Shown: positions 23,940 to 39,204 of the stretch, piece after piece
Layout of the letters: every line of letters starts with the position of its first letter
Numbering within the stretch: position 1 is the stretch's first letter
Assembly: GCA_031841125.1 (NCBI GenBank)
Contig: CM063106.1
Span: 37,940,001-38,004,000, forward strand
Reading direction: 5' to 3'
From: Acanthococcus lagerstroemiae
Lineage: Eukaryota > Arthropoda > Insecta > Hemiptera > Eriococcidae
Length of the DNA: 64,000 nt
The notes under the pieces: model-generated
What the model saw: only the letters and a program-made list of their open reading frames with translations
Database searches by the model: none
What the model was told of the DNA's origin: nothing
Position numbers and translations under genes: made by a program

Positions 23940-25540
23940 TCAAATTTTTTGCAGTTTTCACGTATTCTGCATAAATATTGTTATTTTACCGTGATTTTTT
24001 TAATCTTTTTTGTTTTATTTAATTTCTTTACCTGAAATTCGTTGCACGTTATACCTAATGATTAAGATCAAAGTAGGAATTTTTGTGATTTTAATCCGGT
24101 ATTATATATTATTATTTACTGCTCATTATTTTGGAGTACAACTTTGCATTTCATTTTCTTCTGTATACGTAGTGGGTATTTTCAAAACTAATCTCTGCAG
24201 ACAAAAACGGATTAGGATTCTATATCTTTGAATTATTAGGTCTTCAATTTATTTATAAACGCTATGATACTAAAGATTTGAAGAGAACGGTTGCTCTTAT
24301 CGTCCTTCGTAACTTGATGATTCCGCGTCTGAGTATTATGCTCCGAATGAGTGAAAATGATCATTTTCCCCAGAATTTTTCATCAAAAAAATAATAATTG
24401 TAGAGATTTTTTTCAGTATTTGGCTCATTTTTCTATTCGTCTTCTGAAACTTCAAAACTTCATCGATTTTCCTTGAGTAATTATTTATGATTAAATGGAA
24501 AGAATATAGTTATTCTTCTCATTCATTTGGAACTTGTGCTGAGCACGCTGAGTATAATGTATATAATGAGCACACAAATTTGCGCGTGCGTAATGCAATG
24601 GATTCACATTTAACGCTGTAATCGTATTCGGATCGTTAGTTCTTTAATAACCGGAACGAAACAGGTAAACGTCCTATGGTGGACCGAAAAGTATAAATCC
24701 GTACAAGGTTGCGGAAAAAACAGTGGTCAACAAACTCATAAATTCGCAACGTTGTCAACTCTTGAACTGCTCGATCGAATCTTTTACGTAATGTAATACG
24801 GAGAACATAACTTCACTGATAATTCAAGAACAACTTTATGGTAAAACATTATGAGACATAGCATGGTGTAGGTGTAGGGTGTTGTAAATGGTTAAAGCGG
24901 AAGAATCAAAAATCACTTATACCTTGTTTAGATAGTTGTGCACGTTCATCATCATCTCGTGCCTATAATGAGAATTTGCTGACCCGAGACCTCCTAATTA
25001 GGATGATGAATTAAGCTGATTCCAACACGGTTGAAATTTCATTGAGTTGAACTATTAATCTACATTTAAGTTGGTCTCGACAGATATGAATTAAGAATCC
25101 TCATTACCACAATCCCACATGCACAAGTTAAAACGGATGCTTAAGTTCATTCAAATATCTGGATGGATAAACTACAACTAGAACTATACATACTTTTATT
25201 AAAACTTATGCTGTGCTAAGCGATAATCGTATCCGTAATTAAAAAGTAATCTACCCGGAAGTTTTCAAACCTAAAATTCAAAATCATATCACATTTTTAA
25301 ACCATTTTTTCCTGAAATGGTTCATACAAATACCTATGTAGCTTCTTTATAGTTCTCGAATGCCATTCACTAGAACTGACCGAGAAGGTAAAAGGCGTGC
25401 GTCGCATTTTCTTTCTTCAAATGAATAATTGTCTCTTCGAATGCCATTCACTGATCCATAATCATTTACTAGAACTGACCGAGAAGGTAAAAGGCGTGCG
25501 TTGCATTTTCCTTCTTCAAATGAAAATTGTCTCAATTTAG
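23940..25540. other. Intergenic, mostly featureless
   Basis: AT-rich with no recognised gene. The last part holds a local duplication (see 25355-25533). Confidence 0.45.
25355..25533. repeat. Local tandem duplication
   Basis: The words TCGAATGCCATTCACT and ACTAGAACTGACCGAGAAGG with the following 40 bases occur twice, at about 25357-25433 and 25437-25533. The second copy ends at the candidate splice acceptor of the exon beginning at 25541. Confidence 0.8.
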
Positions 25541-26278
25541 AAAACACGTTGTACGATATCCGAATATTTCCAAGTCTTCTCATGAGAACTGGGGTGTTAC
25601 AACTTCGGTGACACATTCGGGAAAGTTTGGGGGAAGAAATTTGGACGATACGAATTCTCTACTTCAACAGAATCAGAATGTAACAGCAGTGCTAATGCAA
25701 CCGGCCATCATTAGTTGCCAAAAAAAAAATATATTAAATGCTCGACTCAGTAGTAAACGACATCCAACATCAAACTATGAAATACTTTTGTAAAGAGTAT
25801 TCGGAAGTTTGACTGCTCGTTTGAAAATGAATTCAGAATATCTATCCCCATTACTCTTTATCAGAAGAAGACTTTCACCACATTTATTACATTATCTGTT
25901 TTGATCCCACGAAGAGAAAATTCTGAAGGTGCTGTACATGTTTAATTCCTACAGGAATCAACCGTAACCTTCAAGACCGATACATCATCATACTTGGGAG
26001 TTTTGGAGACACTTTTACTGATTTCAGTTTAAAGGAAACATGTCACCGAATGAAACAGTGGGAAAACAATTTTATCTATGATTTAAATCGAATTCACGTA
26101 GGAAGCCAGAAGGTCACGACCATGCGTGATAATATGGGTAACGAACAACTGTAAGTCCGAATTTCCTGGAAAAATCGATCGTTGATTCTCATCTTGTATC
26201 GAAATAAATATTTCTTCCAGAAGCGCGAAGATATTAAAAAATCAGACGTACTCTGAAGAAATTGTGATTGTAAAATAA
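25541..26278 (+). CDS. Candidate unrecognised gene, 3' exons
   Basis: Three possible exons, 25541-25752, 25955-26150 and 26221-26278 (TAA 26276-26278), join in one frame. The second has a good acceptor (CCTACAG) and donor (GTAAGT), and the third a strong acceptor (TTTCTTCCAG). The product is Ser/Asn-rich in the first exon, then contains 'LQDRYIIILGSFGDTFTDF' and 'KQWENNFIYDLNRIHVGS', and ends '...EEIVIVK'. I do not recognise it and see no membrane segment or known motif. The first exon's donor (GTAAAC) is weak and any upstream exon is unknown. It lies between NHLRC2 and the tail-to-tail alpha-tubulin gene. Confidence 0.4.
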
Positions 26279-26536
26279 CTCTTCCAACACTTGAAATAAT
26301 ACGGCCGACATAGCAAATCTACAAAAAGCACGTTGCTCGTAATTCAAGTTACAAGTACATATTATATAAAAATAATTCTGAATAAGCACGCTGATTTCGC
26401 CCTCCAACTTTCCTAGCAATATTCCCACTGTCTCCCGTTCGCTGTTCTAGAATAACTGCGCATGAAAAACATTCCAACCAACTATAGTTACTACCAAGTG
26501 ATTTAACTTCAAAATGAAAATGCAAAAATAAAAAGC

Positions 26537-26542
26537 TTTATT
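26537..26542 (-). terminator. Poly(A) signal of the alpha-tubulin gene
   Basis: AATAAA on the minus strand, about 65 bases past the alpha-tubulin stop codon. Confidence 0.7.
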
Positions 26543-26606
26543 TCATTTAACGCTTACTGGTATTCAAGATTGAGTAATAGTTTTTGGACAAAAAAAATGC
26601 AATGAA

Positions 26607-28368
<1,762 letters not shown>

Positions 28369-28513
28369 ATTGATGAGTTTGAATTGAAAATAAATTAAAC
28401 GAAATACAAAATGAAGTAGAATGAAGTAAAATAAGCGCGGATTTAGTTCGCTCAAGCAACAAAGACGCTGTACGAACAAAAAGAAACTTGGAGAATAACC
28501 GCTACAGCACTCT

Positions 28514-28521
28514 TATTTATA
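28514..28521 (-). promoter_or_regulatory. TATA box of the alpha-tubulin gene
   Basis: TATAAATA on the minus strand, about 145 bases upstream of the ATG. Transcription would start near 28485 and give a short 5' leader joined to the ATG-only coding exon. Confidence 0.6.
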
Positions 28522-29929
28522 ACTTCGCATGGGCGGGCTGCGCCCATTTCCGTTGCATGATCACGTCACCTCTAACAACACACGTAGGCGAGCGCTCATT
28601 GGTTGAAAGCTAACATGGCGGACGGTTGTAAAAGGAAAACCGTTAATAACTGATAGAGCACGATGCCGCGATCTAATTAATATAATGCGGTCGGCGATTC
28701 TTGTTTTAGTTATGAATTCGTGGAAAACTCAGATTTAGATATAAATTCTTATAGAAATTGGAGCGGCACAGCGTACAGCTGAGGTTGAAATTTCGAAGTT
28801 CAAACTTTATACTAACAGAAATATGGAACTGAAAGTTCAAATTATTTGAATTCAAAATTGCAATCTTGCAGTGTGACCATTTGACCATTTCTCCGCTTCC
28901 GTTTTGAATTTGATAATGCGTGATGATCTCAAAAACATTTACAGTATTTTACAGCAGGTCGAAAGAATTGCACTATTGCATTCAGTATCCATTTCTTTCC
29001 CGATCAGTGATGGCGTGAGGGGGGTGCAAAAAGTGAATTTGTACCGGGCCCGGATGTCTTCCAAAGGCCCTTAAAATTTAGTCCTAAGAGCCCGTGGAAA
29101 AATATGCGGACCAAGAAAAATTACAGGCCCTTTGGAAAAAACTGCGGACCCAAAGAAAACAATAACGAAGGACGACCACCAAAAGCAAGTTCCCAATTGA
29201 ATAAATAAACGTTAAAAAACACGCAAAATTATTGCATTGGGGCCCCGCTTGGTTCTCGCTGTCACTGTTCTCGATTCCAGAAAATGTCTGAAACTCAAGA
29301 ATTCTATCGCTTCATTATCAATAATAATTAATTCGTTGATCAACTAGAGAAAATATTGATGCGAAATGCTGTTCCTGTTTCAAAATAAAGAATTTTCATA
29401 AAGATTCGCCTCTTAATCGCCGAACGCATGAGGGCATGGCCGCTTGATAATTTTTCTCTTACAGTTCACAGTTTTACTGTTCAAAATCCAAAATTGTGGG
29501 ACAATTAGATTATAAAATCTGAGATTAGTGATGTACGCTTGGACTTTCTTTTTCTTATTCAAAGAACAGTTGAAGTGCAGTTCGATGAATTTGTATGCTG
29601 GATTTCGATTGTTGATTCGTAATTGTTTTTTGTTATCGTGTACTTATAGCGATACATACATACCAAATGGACCCTTGCAACACCGCACCTCAAGCCCTGG
29701 AGCCACCCTTTGGGGAATCACGTTAGAGACTTGGGGATAAGTTGATGTGTCATTGACAAACTGGCGTAATCATTGGGGGTATCCGTTATACTGAAGTCCT
29801 CTGAGAGCGCATAATCAAGATAACAGCAGCGCAATCGAAGAACAAGGACTGTAAAAGACCCCGGAGAACGCAGACCCACCCCCCGGGAAGAGTCTGGATC
29901 CCCTTTGCGACTTTGTCAAGTAGAGGTTT

Positions 29930-30013
29930 TTCTAATTTGAGCACCCCCTCCAACACCCTCTTCCTATTTAGTCAAGACCCGATCTCGAACACTAGGCTGG
30001 CTATACACCACTG
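29930..30013 (-). mobile_element. End fragment of the CAGTGG hAT MITE family
   Basis: Read on the minus strand it begins CAGTGGTGTATAGCCAGCC and continues with sequence close to the left end of the element at 22638 ('CTAGTGTTCGAG'). The other end was not found. Confidence 0.65.
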
Positions 30014-30053
30014 CCCGAAACCTTTTTCATCCAGCCCTAAAAAAGCTGGTGTT

Positions 30054-30142
30054 GTGGGACGTATGGCGATGCACGCATGCCAAAGTGGCTCCTGAGACAC
30101 CGCACCCCCGGCACCGGAAACTACCCTTTCGGGCATCGCATC
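30054..30142 (-). repeat. Dispersed GC-rich repeat, copy 2
   Basis: Reverse complement of 4699-4787 with few differences. A more diverged relative seems to lie at about 29680-29735. Confidence 0.7.
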
Positions 30143-31136
30143 AGTACCACACATGCAGCCCTAAACAAGTTATACAAACTTTTATTTCCTTCCTTAAAAT
30201 ATCGGCTGAAATCAATCCTTTCGAATGGGGAGTCGAATGACGGAATATGCATTTAGATTTTAGAATAAACATCGACAAATACAACGAACTTGAAGTTGGA
30301 AATGAATTAGTCATCAGAGACCGGGTGACTACACGCTACACGGCGAGAGGTGACGTCAAGTTCACCCATTCTCGAGCAGGCGAGAAGGCGAAGAGGTATT
30401 ATGGCACCATGGCACCGTCTGCATACCCCCTACACCCGCCCTCCTGACTACCTTCCAAGCGATATGCTATAGATCCATACACCATCTCTTCGTACACCTC
30501 GCCGTTTACACTTTACATATAACTCAACTTGTACCTATTATCCGGAAACGACAAATATAGTACCGCCAAGGAGACACCGTCGCAGACAATTTGATTTGCC
30601 CATTGAGAGGACACAGAATGAAGTATAAACTATAAAGTATACCTATCGGTACCTTTAAAATTTCCTTTATATTTTGACACGTGGCAGAGAATATGTGTCC
30701 TTATCGTAAGTTTATTAGCCTTATGATTTTCCTGTTTCCTGTACTTTTAGACTGCATTTATTTCGGGGGCCTGAGGGAATAAGCGAACAACTGTCTAGGG
30801 TTCTTTGTACTAAAAGTGTACCCTCGGTGAATATTCCTCTAAAGAGGGTACTGATAATAAAACTCTCGCACTGTACTTTGACACAAGTATAATATAATTA
30901 TATCGAATGAATTTTCAAAATTCGAACGACCCATAGTAAGTTCAACATGTATTAATGCTGGTGCGAATAATCTTTTGGTAGTGATGGTAGTGGTAGGGGG
31001 GTGGACTACTCAATGCTAATCGAAAGTTGAATAATTTCAATCAAGTTTTTGTAATTTTGCCTACTGATTGTTGGAGTTTACCACTTAGAAAATGATTGCA
31101 TGTGTACATGTTCCTCCTTTCGTTGTAATTTTGCAG

Positions 31137-31523
31137 TCTGGATGCTGAAACATCCACCTGCAGCTCCAGATGATGTGCTGAATTATACTATTCTAATGTA
31201 CTACAGTAAAGAAAGACAGATAGAAGAGAATTTAGTGAGACGTGGAAGAGTCTTCCCTGTCCTCTTTCAAAAAAATATGGATTCTTAGTATGCAAAATTT
31301 CAAAAACGTACATTATTTCTCGAACCACATTGATTTTGGAACCATTTTCATTACTTATAGAAAAATGGAAAAATTCCGAAAAAATACATCCCTATTTCAT
31401 CAAGTGCTGAGAAAGGAAATGGAGATCACACTTTCTGTGAATGTATTATTGAAGAAAGAGGGAGACACAGGCACTGAACTTTCTAACATTCAGGAGAGGC
31501 TCGTCGATAAAATTACAATTAGG
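31137..31523 (+). other. Possible exon pair, doubtful
   Basis: After a TTTTGCAG acceptor a frame runs from 31137 with 'PPAAPDDVLNYTILMYYSKE' to a GTGAGA donor-like site near 31232. A second open stretch follows an acceptor at 31360 and ends near a GTACTT site at 31522. The pieces fit in phase in one frame, but neither resembles a known protein. Confidence 0.2.
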
Positions 31524-34394
31524 TACTTCAAAATTTAAACATTTCTACATTTGACATTCATTTGCTGATTTTTTCAGTGGGTGCCTGAGCCCCGGGCACC
31601 CATGGGTTTCGGCGTCTGTGGAGGGAGATTTGTCTCAAAAGTTAGTTTTCCAGGTTTCCACTTCCTACAGACCTTTTGCAATTTTTATTTACCATGTTGA
31701 ATTAGACTCCTTCAGCGTGAGTTTATGAGGACTGCCTCCAGCTCGAATCTGGTTTCTTGGAATCCAGCTCTAACACAGATTTCCAGACACTACACGCCAA
31801 AGAACGACCTCTCTTAGACATTTTATCATGGACATAATAGCAAAATTTTATCAAGGCATTTCAAGTTCAAAATCGTCTAAATCGACAAAATTTCAATATT
31901 TGACAAAATAAATCCATATTGTCTATTGTCCCAAGTATGTTCAGTCCCTTTTCAAAAGTGAAACAGGTTTCTGCGGCGAACATCAATTCGTGGAATAAAT
32001 TACGAACGAGTAAAAACCTCGACATGACTGAAACCCACGATGTGAGATTTCACTTTACCTAATAAGGCAACATCTGTTAAATCCGAGAGATCTTCGCCAT
32101 ATCGTTATTCCCGTATTGTAAATACGAGGCATGCCTGTTCTTATTTAGCGTTAATTCGATGTGGCAACGCAGCATGCCCATATTTATAAGTACCTACATA
32201 AACACGAAACTGATGATGAAGTTGGTCAAAACTTGGTTCAAGATATTTTGATCGCAGTAGAGAAGTGGAGCCATTCTGGCACAGTAACTTTTAAGGGGAT
32301 AAAATTCCTCCTTAACTGTCTAAAATAAAATAAAATGTAAGGCTTTTACTAGCGTTGCTCGCAAATTAGTGTTTTTTTTTTTTAAATCACGTTTAAGAGT
32401 CAACACTATGACATGAAATACACTTACGTAGCAGCATATTCTGGAACTAGGCTTGCATTCTAAAGTTGATCTATCGGGGGGGGGGGGGATATGGGAAACA
32501 CTTTAACGAACATCTGCTACGTACCAAGTTCAATATACAGAGCCTACACAAATGTTTATTTTGTCAGTTCTAATTTCTCCAAAAACAATGTTTTCTCCTG
32601 AATTGCCCATTTTTAAAATAATGGCTCCGCTATTTCTCTCACACATAAATGTAGTTAAAATCTTTAAATAACTCTGAAGTAATGAACGTTGTTTCTCAGT
32701 ACCCTTACATAACTGAGTTTGGCTTCATTATTTATAACTAAATGTAAGTAGAAGCATATATAATACTGTAATTGATGAATCCGCTACATCTATTATTCAA
32801 AACAGAACATTCATTTAAGTATAATCATTTGAAGGGAAAATCTGTTAAAATCCTATAGCAGAAATAAAAAAGTTTCTAATCAAAGTGAAGGTGTAAATAC
32901 AAAATAAAAAGAGCTCGTACGTAAAATTAATTCAACCGCTTATATGCACGCTATTATTAACCTTGACTGACTATTGATCAACGGTTTTTCTGCTTCATGT
33001 ATTTTCTACAATAAAAATATTGAAGCGTGCAGGAGTCCTCAACGGAGCTCAGCGACGGGTTGAATATTACTGAATGAATACGTTTATAAAAACCACTTTT
33101 GTATATATGTATATTATTCTAAAAATTTTTATTCCAAGATTCAGTAATTCGAAAATTCTACTGTTCGGATAGAAAAGGGATTCTAATCCAGGATAGCACA
33201 TACTGTACAGGTGTACATTTTCAGTAATGACTATTCCTTCCAGCAGAATATCTCTCGTGCACTAAACTGGAAATAAATACGCCAATTAAATCGCCCGCAA
33301 ATTTATTTACATAAAGGAAAACGTATTTCAACAACTGCTGTTACAGTAAAAAAAAAAAGAGAGAGGACAATCCTTTCACGGACAATTCAGATACGGCACC
33401 AAAAATATCCTCGTGGCTCTATGTTTTACCGGTTTTCCGTATTCTATATCAGTCCTGGAGAATTTCAAAAATGAAGTACCTGAATGAGGTACTTCATTTT
33501 GATGATGTCGCGTTTCTGATGAAGCTGAACATTCGATTTCTTTACCGATCAAATGAGAATAGTAATGTAACAGACGTGAAAATTAAATCTAACAATATAT
33601 ATCTACTGACACGAAGTATTCGAACATATTCAAGCTATTTTGGCGCCTGTTAATTTTTCTAACTCCTTGATTGCATCTGTAACAAAATAATACAATCATA
33701 TATTCTAAATAAAACAGCGAATAGAATTTCGGTCTGATACCGTGATAGGGTAACAATTCATGATCAATAAGTATACGTAGAGAGCTGAGAGCAAGAGGTA
33801 AAGTTGGATCTTTTTGAATGTCATGCCGCATGTAGCCAATAGTAGGTCTATCACTACAGAAAAATCGACTTAATTTCCTGCACTGAACCACTCATTTATA
33901 AATCAATTCTTTTACAAAGTGATACATGAGAATAAGGGTGTAGCTAGAAGGAGAAGAAATATGTATTTTGGTGTTTAAACACCTATAGAAAACATATACT
34001 TGTTACTTCATGATGCAAAATCAAATCCTGCGTACACCCCTGTCAGAAGATCACAGAAAAGCAGTCAATCTATCTGATGTAAAATATAAATACATAAATA
34101 AATAGAATGGCAGGATGTCCACCGAACTCGAAAACAAGAACTGGAAAGCTTAAAGAGCATCAGTTCTGATTTTGGGGCATTACAGCTTATTCAGTTTCTC
34201 ATGGATGGTTTTCAAAAACTCACACTAGAGATGGCGGCCGGGACCGAGACCGGAAGACGGAAATAATTTTTTATTTAAACAGACCAGGACCGATAGTATA
34301 CTTTGAAAACTGAATCATGAATGGAAGACCGCTTGATGAATCGGTCTCGAATCTACCTCACAGCACAGGCTTGCACTGTCATATAACGTTTTTA

Positions 34395-34430
34395 AGAAAG
34401 AAAAGAAAAGAAAAGAAAAGAAAAAAAACA
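34395..34430. repeat. AAAAG microsatellite
   Basis: About six units of AAAAG followed by an A-run. It lies inside a longer stretch rich in GACCGAGACC-like words on both strands (about 34240-34770), probably a decayed transposon. Confidence 0.8.
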
Positions 34431-35853
34431 ACAAAAAACACCCCAGACCTATAAAAAAGAGATTTAGACCGGATGCGTTACGGTCTATTTCTATTAATTG
34501 ACAAGAAAGTGATTAATTATGGCGCAGATACGCGAAATAGCCCACTGGGGTTCTACAAATTGATTTTTCCCTTTTGGGAGAGGTGCCGTAAGCGGAACTG
34601 AAACTGGGACCCACACCAAAACTAAATGAGTTAATTTTTCGATTGCGACCAAAGCCGAGACCGATTGAATCAAAAACCAGGAGACCAAGACCGGAGTAAC
34701 CGACCGATTTAAAAACGAAAAGACCAAAACAGAAAGACCGAGACCAAGAGCGAGCAACCGAACCAATCCCTAACTCAAACCTGGTGATTTTTTAGTAGTC
34801 ATTAGTATACCGCAATAAATTACTGAGTAAACTGATTTCTAAATTCTCATAATAAATCGAAAATTTGGTAGAAATTCATAATACAGTAGGAACTACAGAG
34901 ACAAGGAATTGGGAATAATCTAAATCATTTTTTGTGCTTATTCGTAATCCATGAATGTTTTCTCGATTGATTTTCATCCACCAACGGAATAATTTTTTCT
35001 ATGGTCCCTAACATTCAATCCGAATCATGTTTGCCAGTAATCTGTGATCCGCAATCCAAACTATTCTTTCAGTGGTTTGCTTCACCCTGGATACTTGACT
35101 CTCCTACACTTACTGAACAGACTAGACTGGACCACTGGTGTATTCGTCACCCTCTTTTTGAATTCGCAATCATTATAAATCGGGAAGGTTTTTTCAGCCC
35201 TACCTCTATTGTAATTCAGACCTTGACCTAAGTGGTCTTTTCCACCTAAGGAAGAGCAAGCTACTGGTTTAGCATAGCTAGACATCTTATTTTTTCTTGC
35301 AACATTCCGACAAAAGTTGAACAAAATATGATAATACGTGTCATTCTACACGTCAAGAGCCCATTTAATTTTTTCAATTTTTGAGATATAGCCAATTTTT
35401 CATTCCAAAACCAAACATTAATTTTTGAATTTCAATATAATTTGAAGAAGCAATCATTTCTCTACTGTAATCCGTTGACCGCATCGAAATACCTTTTTCC
35501 ATTGTCAAGATATGACGTCATAAAGTTGAGAGTCTTAGTTCTGTTCATTTCTCTTAAGTCATTTCTTTTTCGAAGTTTAAACTTTAAATCGGGGTTTTCT
35601 GATAAGCTTCACAGTTACAGGGCCCGAGTAAGCTGAAAATGGTTATAATTTAATCCAGTATATGAAGCTGGTCTGAACTCTGTTTCTACTGAATAGACAT
35701 TTTACTGGTGGAATGACACATAAGGAATCGCTTTTAGGAAGACAGAACACTTTCGGCGATGCATGCGCATAGTTCCTTTGATATTTAATCGAAGATACTG
35801 TTCTGAAATCGAGAATTCAAGAAAGAATGTCACTGATGTCAGCATTCCATTAC

Positions 35854-36322
35854 CTATTCCAGACTGAATCTTGGCCAGGCGTTCGCGTTCTAACCTCTCT
35901 GCTACTCTCTTATCACGAACTTCTTTGAATTTATCGGCGCGGTTTTGAAGGAATTTGTTTCTCGAATATCCATAAAAAATGCCCGCGGATAAACAAGCGT
36001 ATCTTGCGAACTGCAATTAAATAGTGTATATTTAAGTCACGATTTACCTCACGGTAAAACAAGCCGAACTAAACTAACATTAAATTAACATTTAAATAAA
36101 ACCGCACGAGACTCAGATATATCCATGATATCGTCACTCAGAGGAAAAATTTGAGCTACGATGCAATACGTCACTGAATTTGATACATTATGAACAACAG
36201 AAGTAATAATCTGAGACAAATAAATCAGGGGAGATCCATAGATGGATTCTTACTTTGATCAGAGGAGATATACGTCCTGGCTCTCCGAATCGAGCTATTC
36301 CAGTGAGTGGTGCCGTCGACAT
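35854..36322 (-). CDS. ATP5ME: ATP synthase subunit e, mitochondrial (3' end not found)
   Basis: Two minus-strand exons, 36254-36322 and 35854-36010, encode a start 'MSTAPLTGIARFGEPG' and then 'RISPLIK|FARYACLSAGIFYG'. This is the conserved membrane segment of the F1Fo ATP synthase e subunit, including a glycine-containing helix used in dimer formation. A Lys/Arg/Glu-rich helix follows ('RADKFKEVRDKRVAERLER'). About 75 residues are visible. The donor at 35853 (AG|GTAATG) is phase 1, and only a few residues should follow, since family members are 70-95 residues long. Reading through without splicing would add an unrelated tail of about 50 residues, so a short last exon to the left is more likely. 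The subunit sits in the inner mitochondrial membrane. Confidence 0.85.
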
Positions 36323-37103
36323 TTGGAAATTCGAAAATTCTGTACACGAATGAAATATTTAATTCGATAATATCATGGCAATTATTCAGAATTGGCGAAT
36401 TTCAAATCAAATTTCATACCATACGATTCACCTTCACGGAGAAATTTAGGAGCTTGTGGTTGTGATACAGTGATGTAGAAGTACAAACTATTAGGTTAGC
36501 ACCTGCAAGAATTATTAGGGGTTGACAATTTCCTGGATACCGATAAGGGATTAGGAAAAGTGATGGTTACTTTTGTCGTTCATATTTCACGATTATCTAT
36601 CGCACGACGTAATAACTAATAACAAGTTTATTTTGCGTCTATGTAAACCTGCAACCGGAGAAAATAATACAAAATTAATAGTTCTAGACATTCGTCATTC
36701 TGGTCAAGTTAAATGCAACACTGTCTGTGATACTGAACTTTCTTATAAATACTGAATTATGAATGTCTGGGAAAACAAACTAAACATATTGTAGTTGTAG
36801 GTCCATTTTCAAAGACAGAAGCATTCCACACACATCTACCTAAAAGTTACTTTTTTTTTGTATTTTTGTACGTTAGTACTCACTGTCCTACTTTCTTTGG
36901 AAAGATTTCTGGGTGAGCATTTCTATCTATAAAACTTTTTTGTGATCTAAATCATCTGTTTCGGTTGTCAGTGATATCATTTATGAAACTCATCTGTGAT
37001 CCATCCAAGTGTACAAAATAAAATAATGAACTTACAAGTTTAGAAAATGTAAACAATTCGCAATTTGTAATTAGACCAGAAATCTTAATTCGGGTTCGAA
37101 AAA

Positions 37104-39204
37104 ATGGATTCGTGTCTGGGGGTTGAAAGAGAAGTTGACAAAGTACTCATAAAATTCGGCAATATAAATGAACACGCCAACAGAGTGCTACAGGACATCA
37201 GCAATCATGTAGACAATTTGAAACAAGAATTTGAAATATGTAAGTTTTGTTTTATTATTATCTCTTGTAACAAAAACATCTCATTAAATTTCTCTTCTCG
37301 AATATGTTCTACACGTTGTTTCAACGGTATACTATACTTTCTGACAATTTCTCAAAACCTAGTCAAGTTTTATGCCGTACTTCAGAAAGTAGGATGTGTT
37401 TTTGTTGGCACTGTTATTGATGTTCTACTTACAATTCCTTTGTTATAGCTCCTTCGGATCACGAGTTGACTGCCCAGCAGGTGCTGATAGTTAAGCAAAC
37501 ATTGAATAAGGTACGGGATACGATACAGAGATTGACAACAGATCATAGAGATCTACATAGTTCTGTTTCCAAAGTTGGGAAAGCTATTGATCGGGTAAGA
37601 CAGTTATACGTCATTCCTTTACTAGAAGTCTGTTTGGCCCTAACATTGATGTACACGTTTTTGGTACATTGTGTAGCATTTTACATCTGACTTCGCTGCG
37701 TGTAGTCGAGAAGACGTTTTCAGTGGTTCGGACAATGGAAGGCTGTTAAATCAAGTTATATGTCAACATTTTTACCAACAGGGTATGCTAGATATTGCGG
37801 AACATCTGGCTGAGGTATTACTTCATTCCCGGTATTTCTTATTTTTACTGAATATACATCGGAATTTAAGAGATGATTTTATAAAATTTATAGGAAGCTG
37901 GGTTAACCCTTGAAGAAGAGAAAACTGAACCTTTTTCAGAAATAAATAAAATTCTGGACACATTGAAGAAACGAGACGTTTCACTAGCTTTACAGTGGGC
38001 AATTAAACATAAAGATTACTTGGCAACTCAGGTATGTGTTCCACGTTCTTGGTTAAATAGTTTATTGAAGTACGAACTACGCAGTTGAAAATTTGATTGA
38101 GTTCTGACACTTTTTGTACTGTTTCAGAATTCCAGTTTGGAATTTAAACTACATCAGTTGCAGTTCATTACATTAATTGAACGAGGTATATCGCATCAAA
38201 CTGAAGCTATGCATTATGCTAGGACACATTTAACACAATACGTTGAAACCCATGAGAAAGGTATGCCCAAATTATGGTACTTATGCCGTACAGTTATGAT
38301 ATTGATGTGTTTTCGGCTTGACGTATTTTATACGTTTGAAGAATTACAGTGAAGATAATGAGTTTGTTATTGAATAATGAAGTGGCCGTTGTTTTCATTC
38401 CAGAAATACAAAATTTAATGGGCATGTTCCTTTATCTACCACAAGGTTTATCCGGATCTCCATACGCTCATTATCTAAGGCCAACGTTATGGGCCGAAAT
38501 AAACGAATTATTCATGCGAGATGCTTGTAATTATTTGGGTTTAAGCATTGATAGTCCTCTTAGTATCTGGTAAGGTTAATTTTACTATTTTCTGAAATAT
38601 TTCCGTAGAAATGAAACTGAAAACTAATGCTATTTATGGAATGTGTTCAGTATAAATGCTGGCTGTAACGCACTTCCAGCCTTGTTAAATATTAAACACG
38701 TCATGCAGCAACGTCAGGTTACTGGCATTTGGAATGGAAAGGACGAATTACCTGTAAGTGGACTCTCCTATGATTTTTCTTCAATAATTTTGTTTTCCTT
38801 ACAGAAATATTGGCCACTGTATGAGTTGTCAGCAAGCCAAGTATTTCATATGTGTATTTCGTGCATTCGTTAATGTTCTGTTTGTTTGTTGTAGATTGAA
38901 ATTGACGTAGGTCCCAACCACCAATATCACTCTGTATTCGCGTGCCCGATATTGAGACAACAGAGTTCAGAACAAAATCCGCCGATGCGTCTTGTGTGCG
39001 GTCATGTCATTTCTAGAGATGCTCTGAATAAACTGGGCAGTAACGCAAATAAGTGAGTTGCCTTCATGTACGATATTGTCTGTCAAGTTAGTAACGTTGG
39101 AATCAATGACTACAAAGTTTTATCCTGTTTATGTGTGTAGATTAAAATGTCCTTATTGTCCTGTGGAGCAGAACACGAGCGAAGCTATTGAATTACGATT
39201 TTGA
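37104..39204 (+). CDS. RMND5A: RMND5/RMD5 E3 ubiquitin ligase subunit of the CTLH (GID) complex
   Basis: Nine exons: 37104-37239, 37449-37594, 37677-37814, 37894-38031, 38128-38260, 38404-38569, 38651-38753, 38895-39052 and 39141-39204, all in phase, give 393 residues (human RMND5A 391). An N-terminal coiled-coil region is followed by a LisH motif around residues 115-147 ('[20 protein letters not shown]'). Next comes a CTLH domain ('[20 protein letters not shown]'), then the conserved '[20 protein letters not shown]' and '[15 protein letters not shown]' blocks. A degenerate RING at about 337-381 has 'FACPILRQQ', '[15 protein letters not shown]' and 'KCPYCPVEQ'. This subunit pairs with MAEA to ubiquitinate target proteins. 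The neighbouring aldo-keto reductases are not functionally linked as far as I can tell. Confidence 0.95.

Larger units (their letters stand above)
28522..35853. other. Gene-poor repeat-rich stretch
   Basis: About 7.3 kb without a convincing gene. It holds transposon fragments at 29640-30142, a weak exon pair at 31137-31523, a G-run at 32477, an AAAAG microsatellite at 34395-34430 and a GAGACCG-rich repeat at about 34240-34770. A missing last exon of the ATP synthase e gene should lie in 35000-35853, but I could not identify it. Confidence 0.5.
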
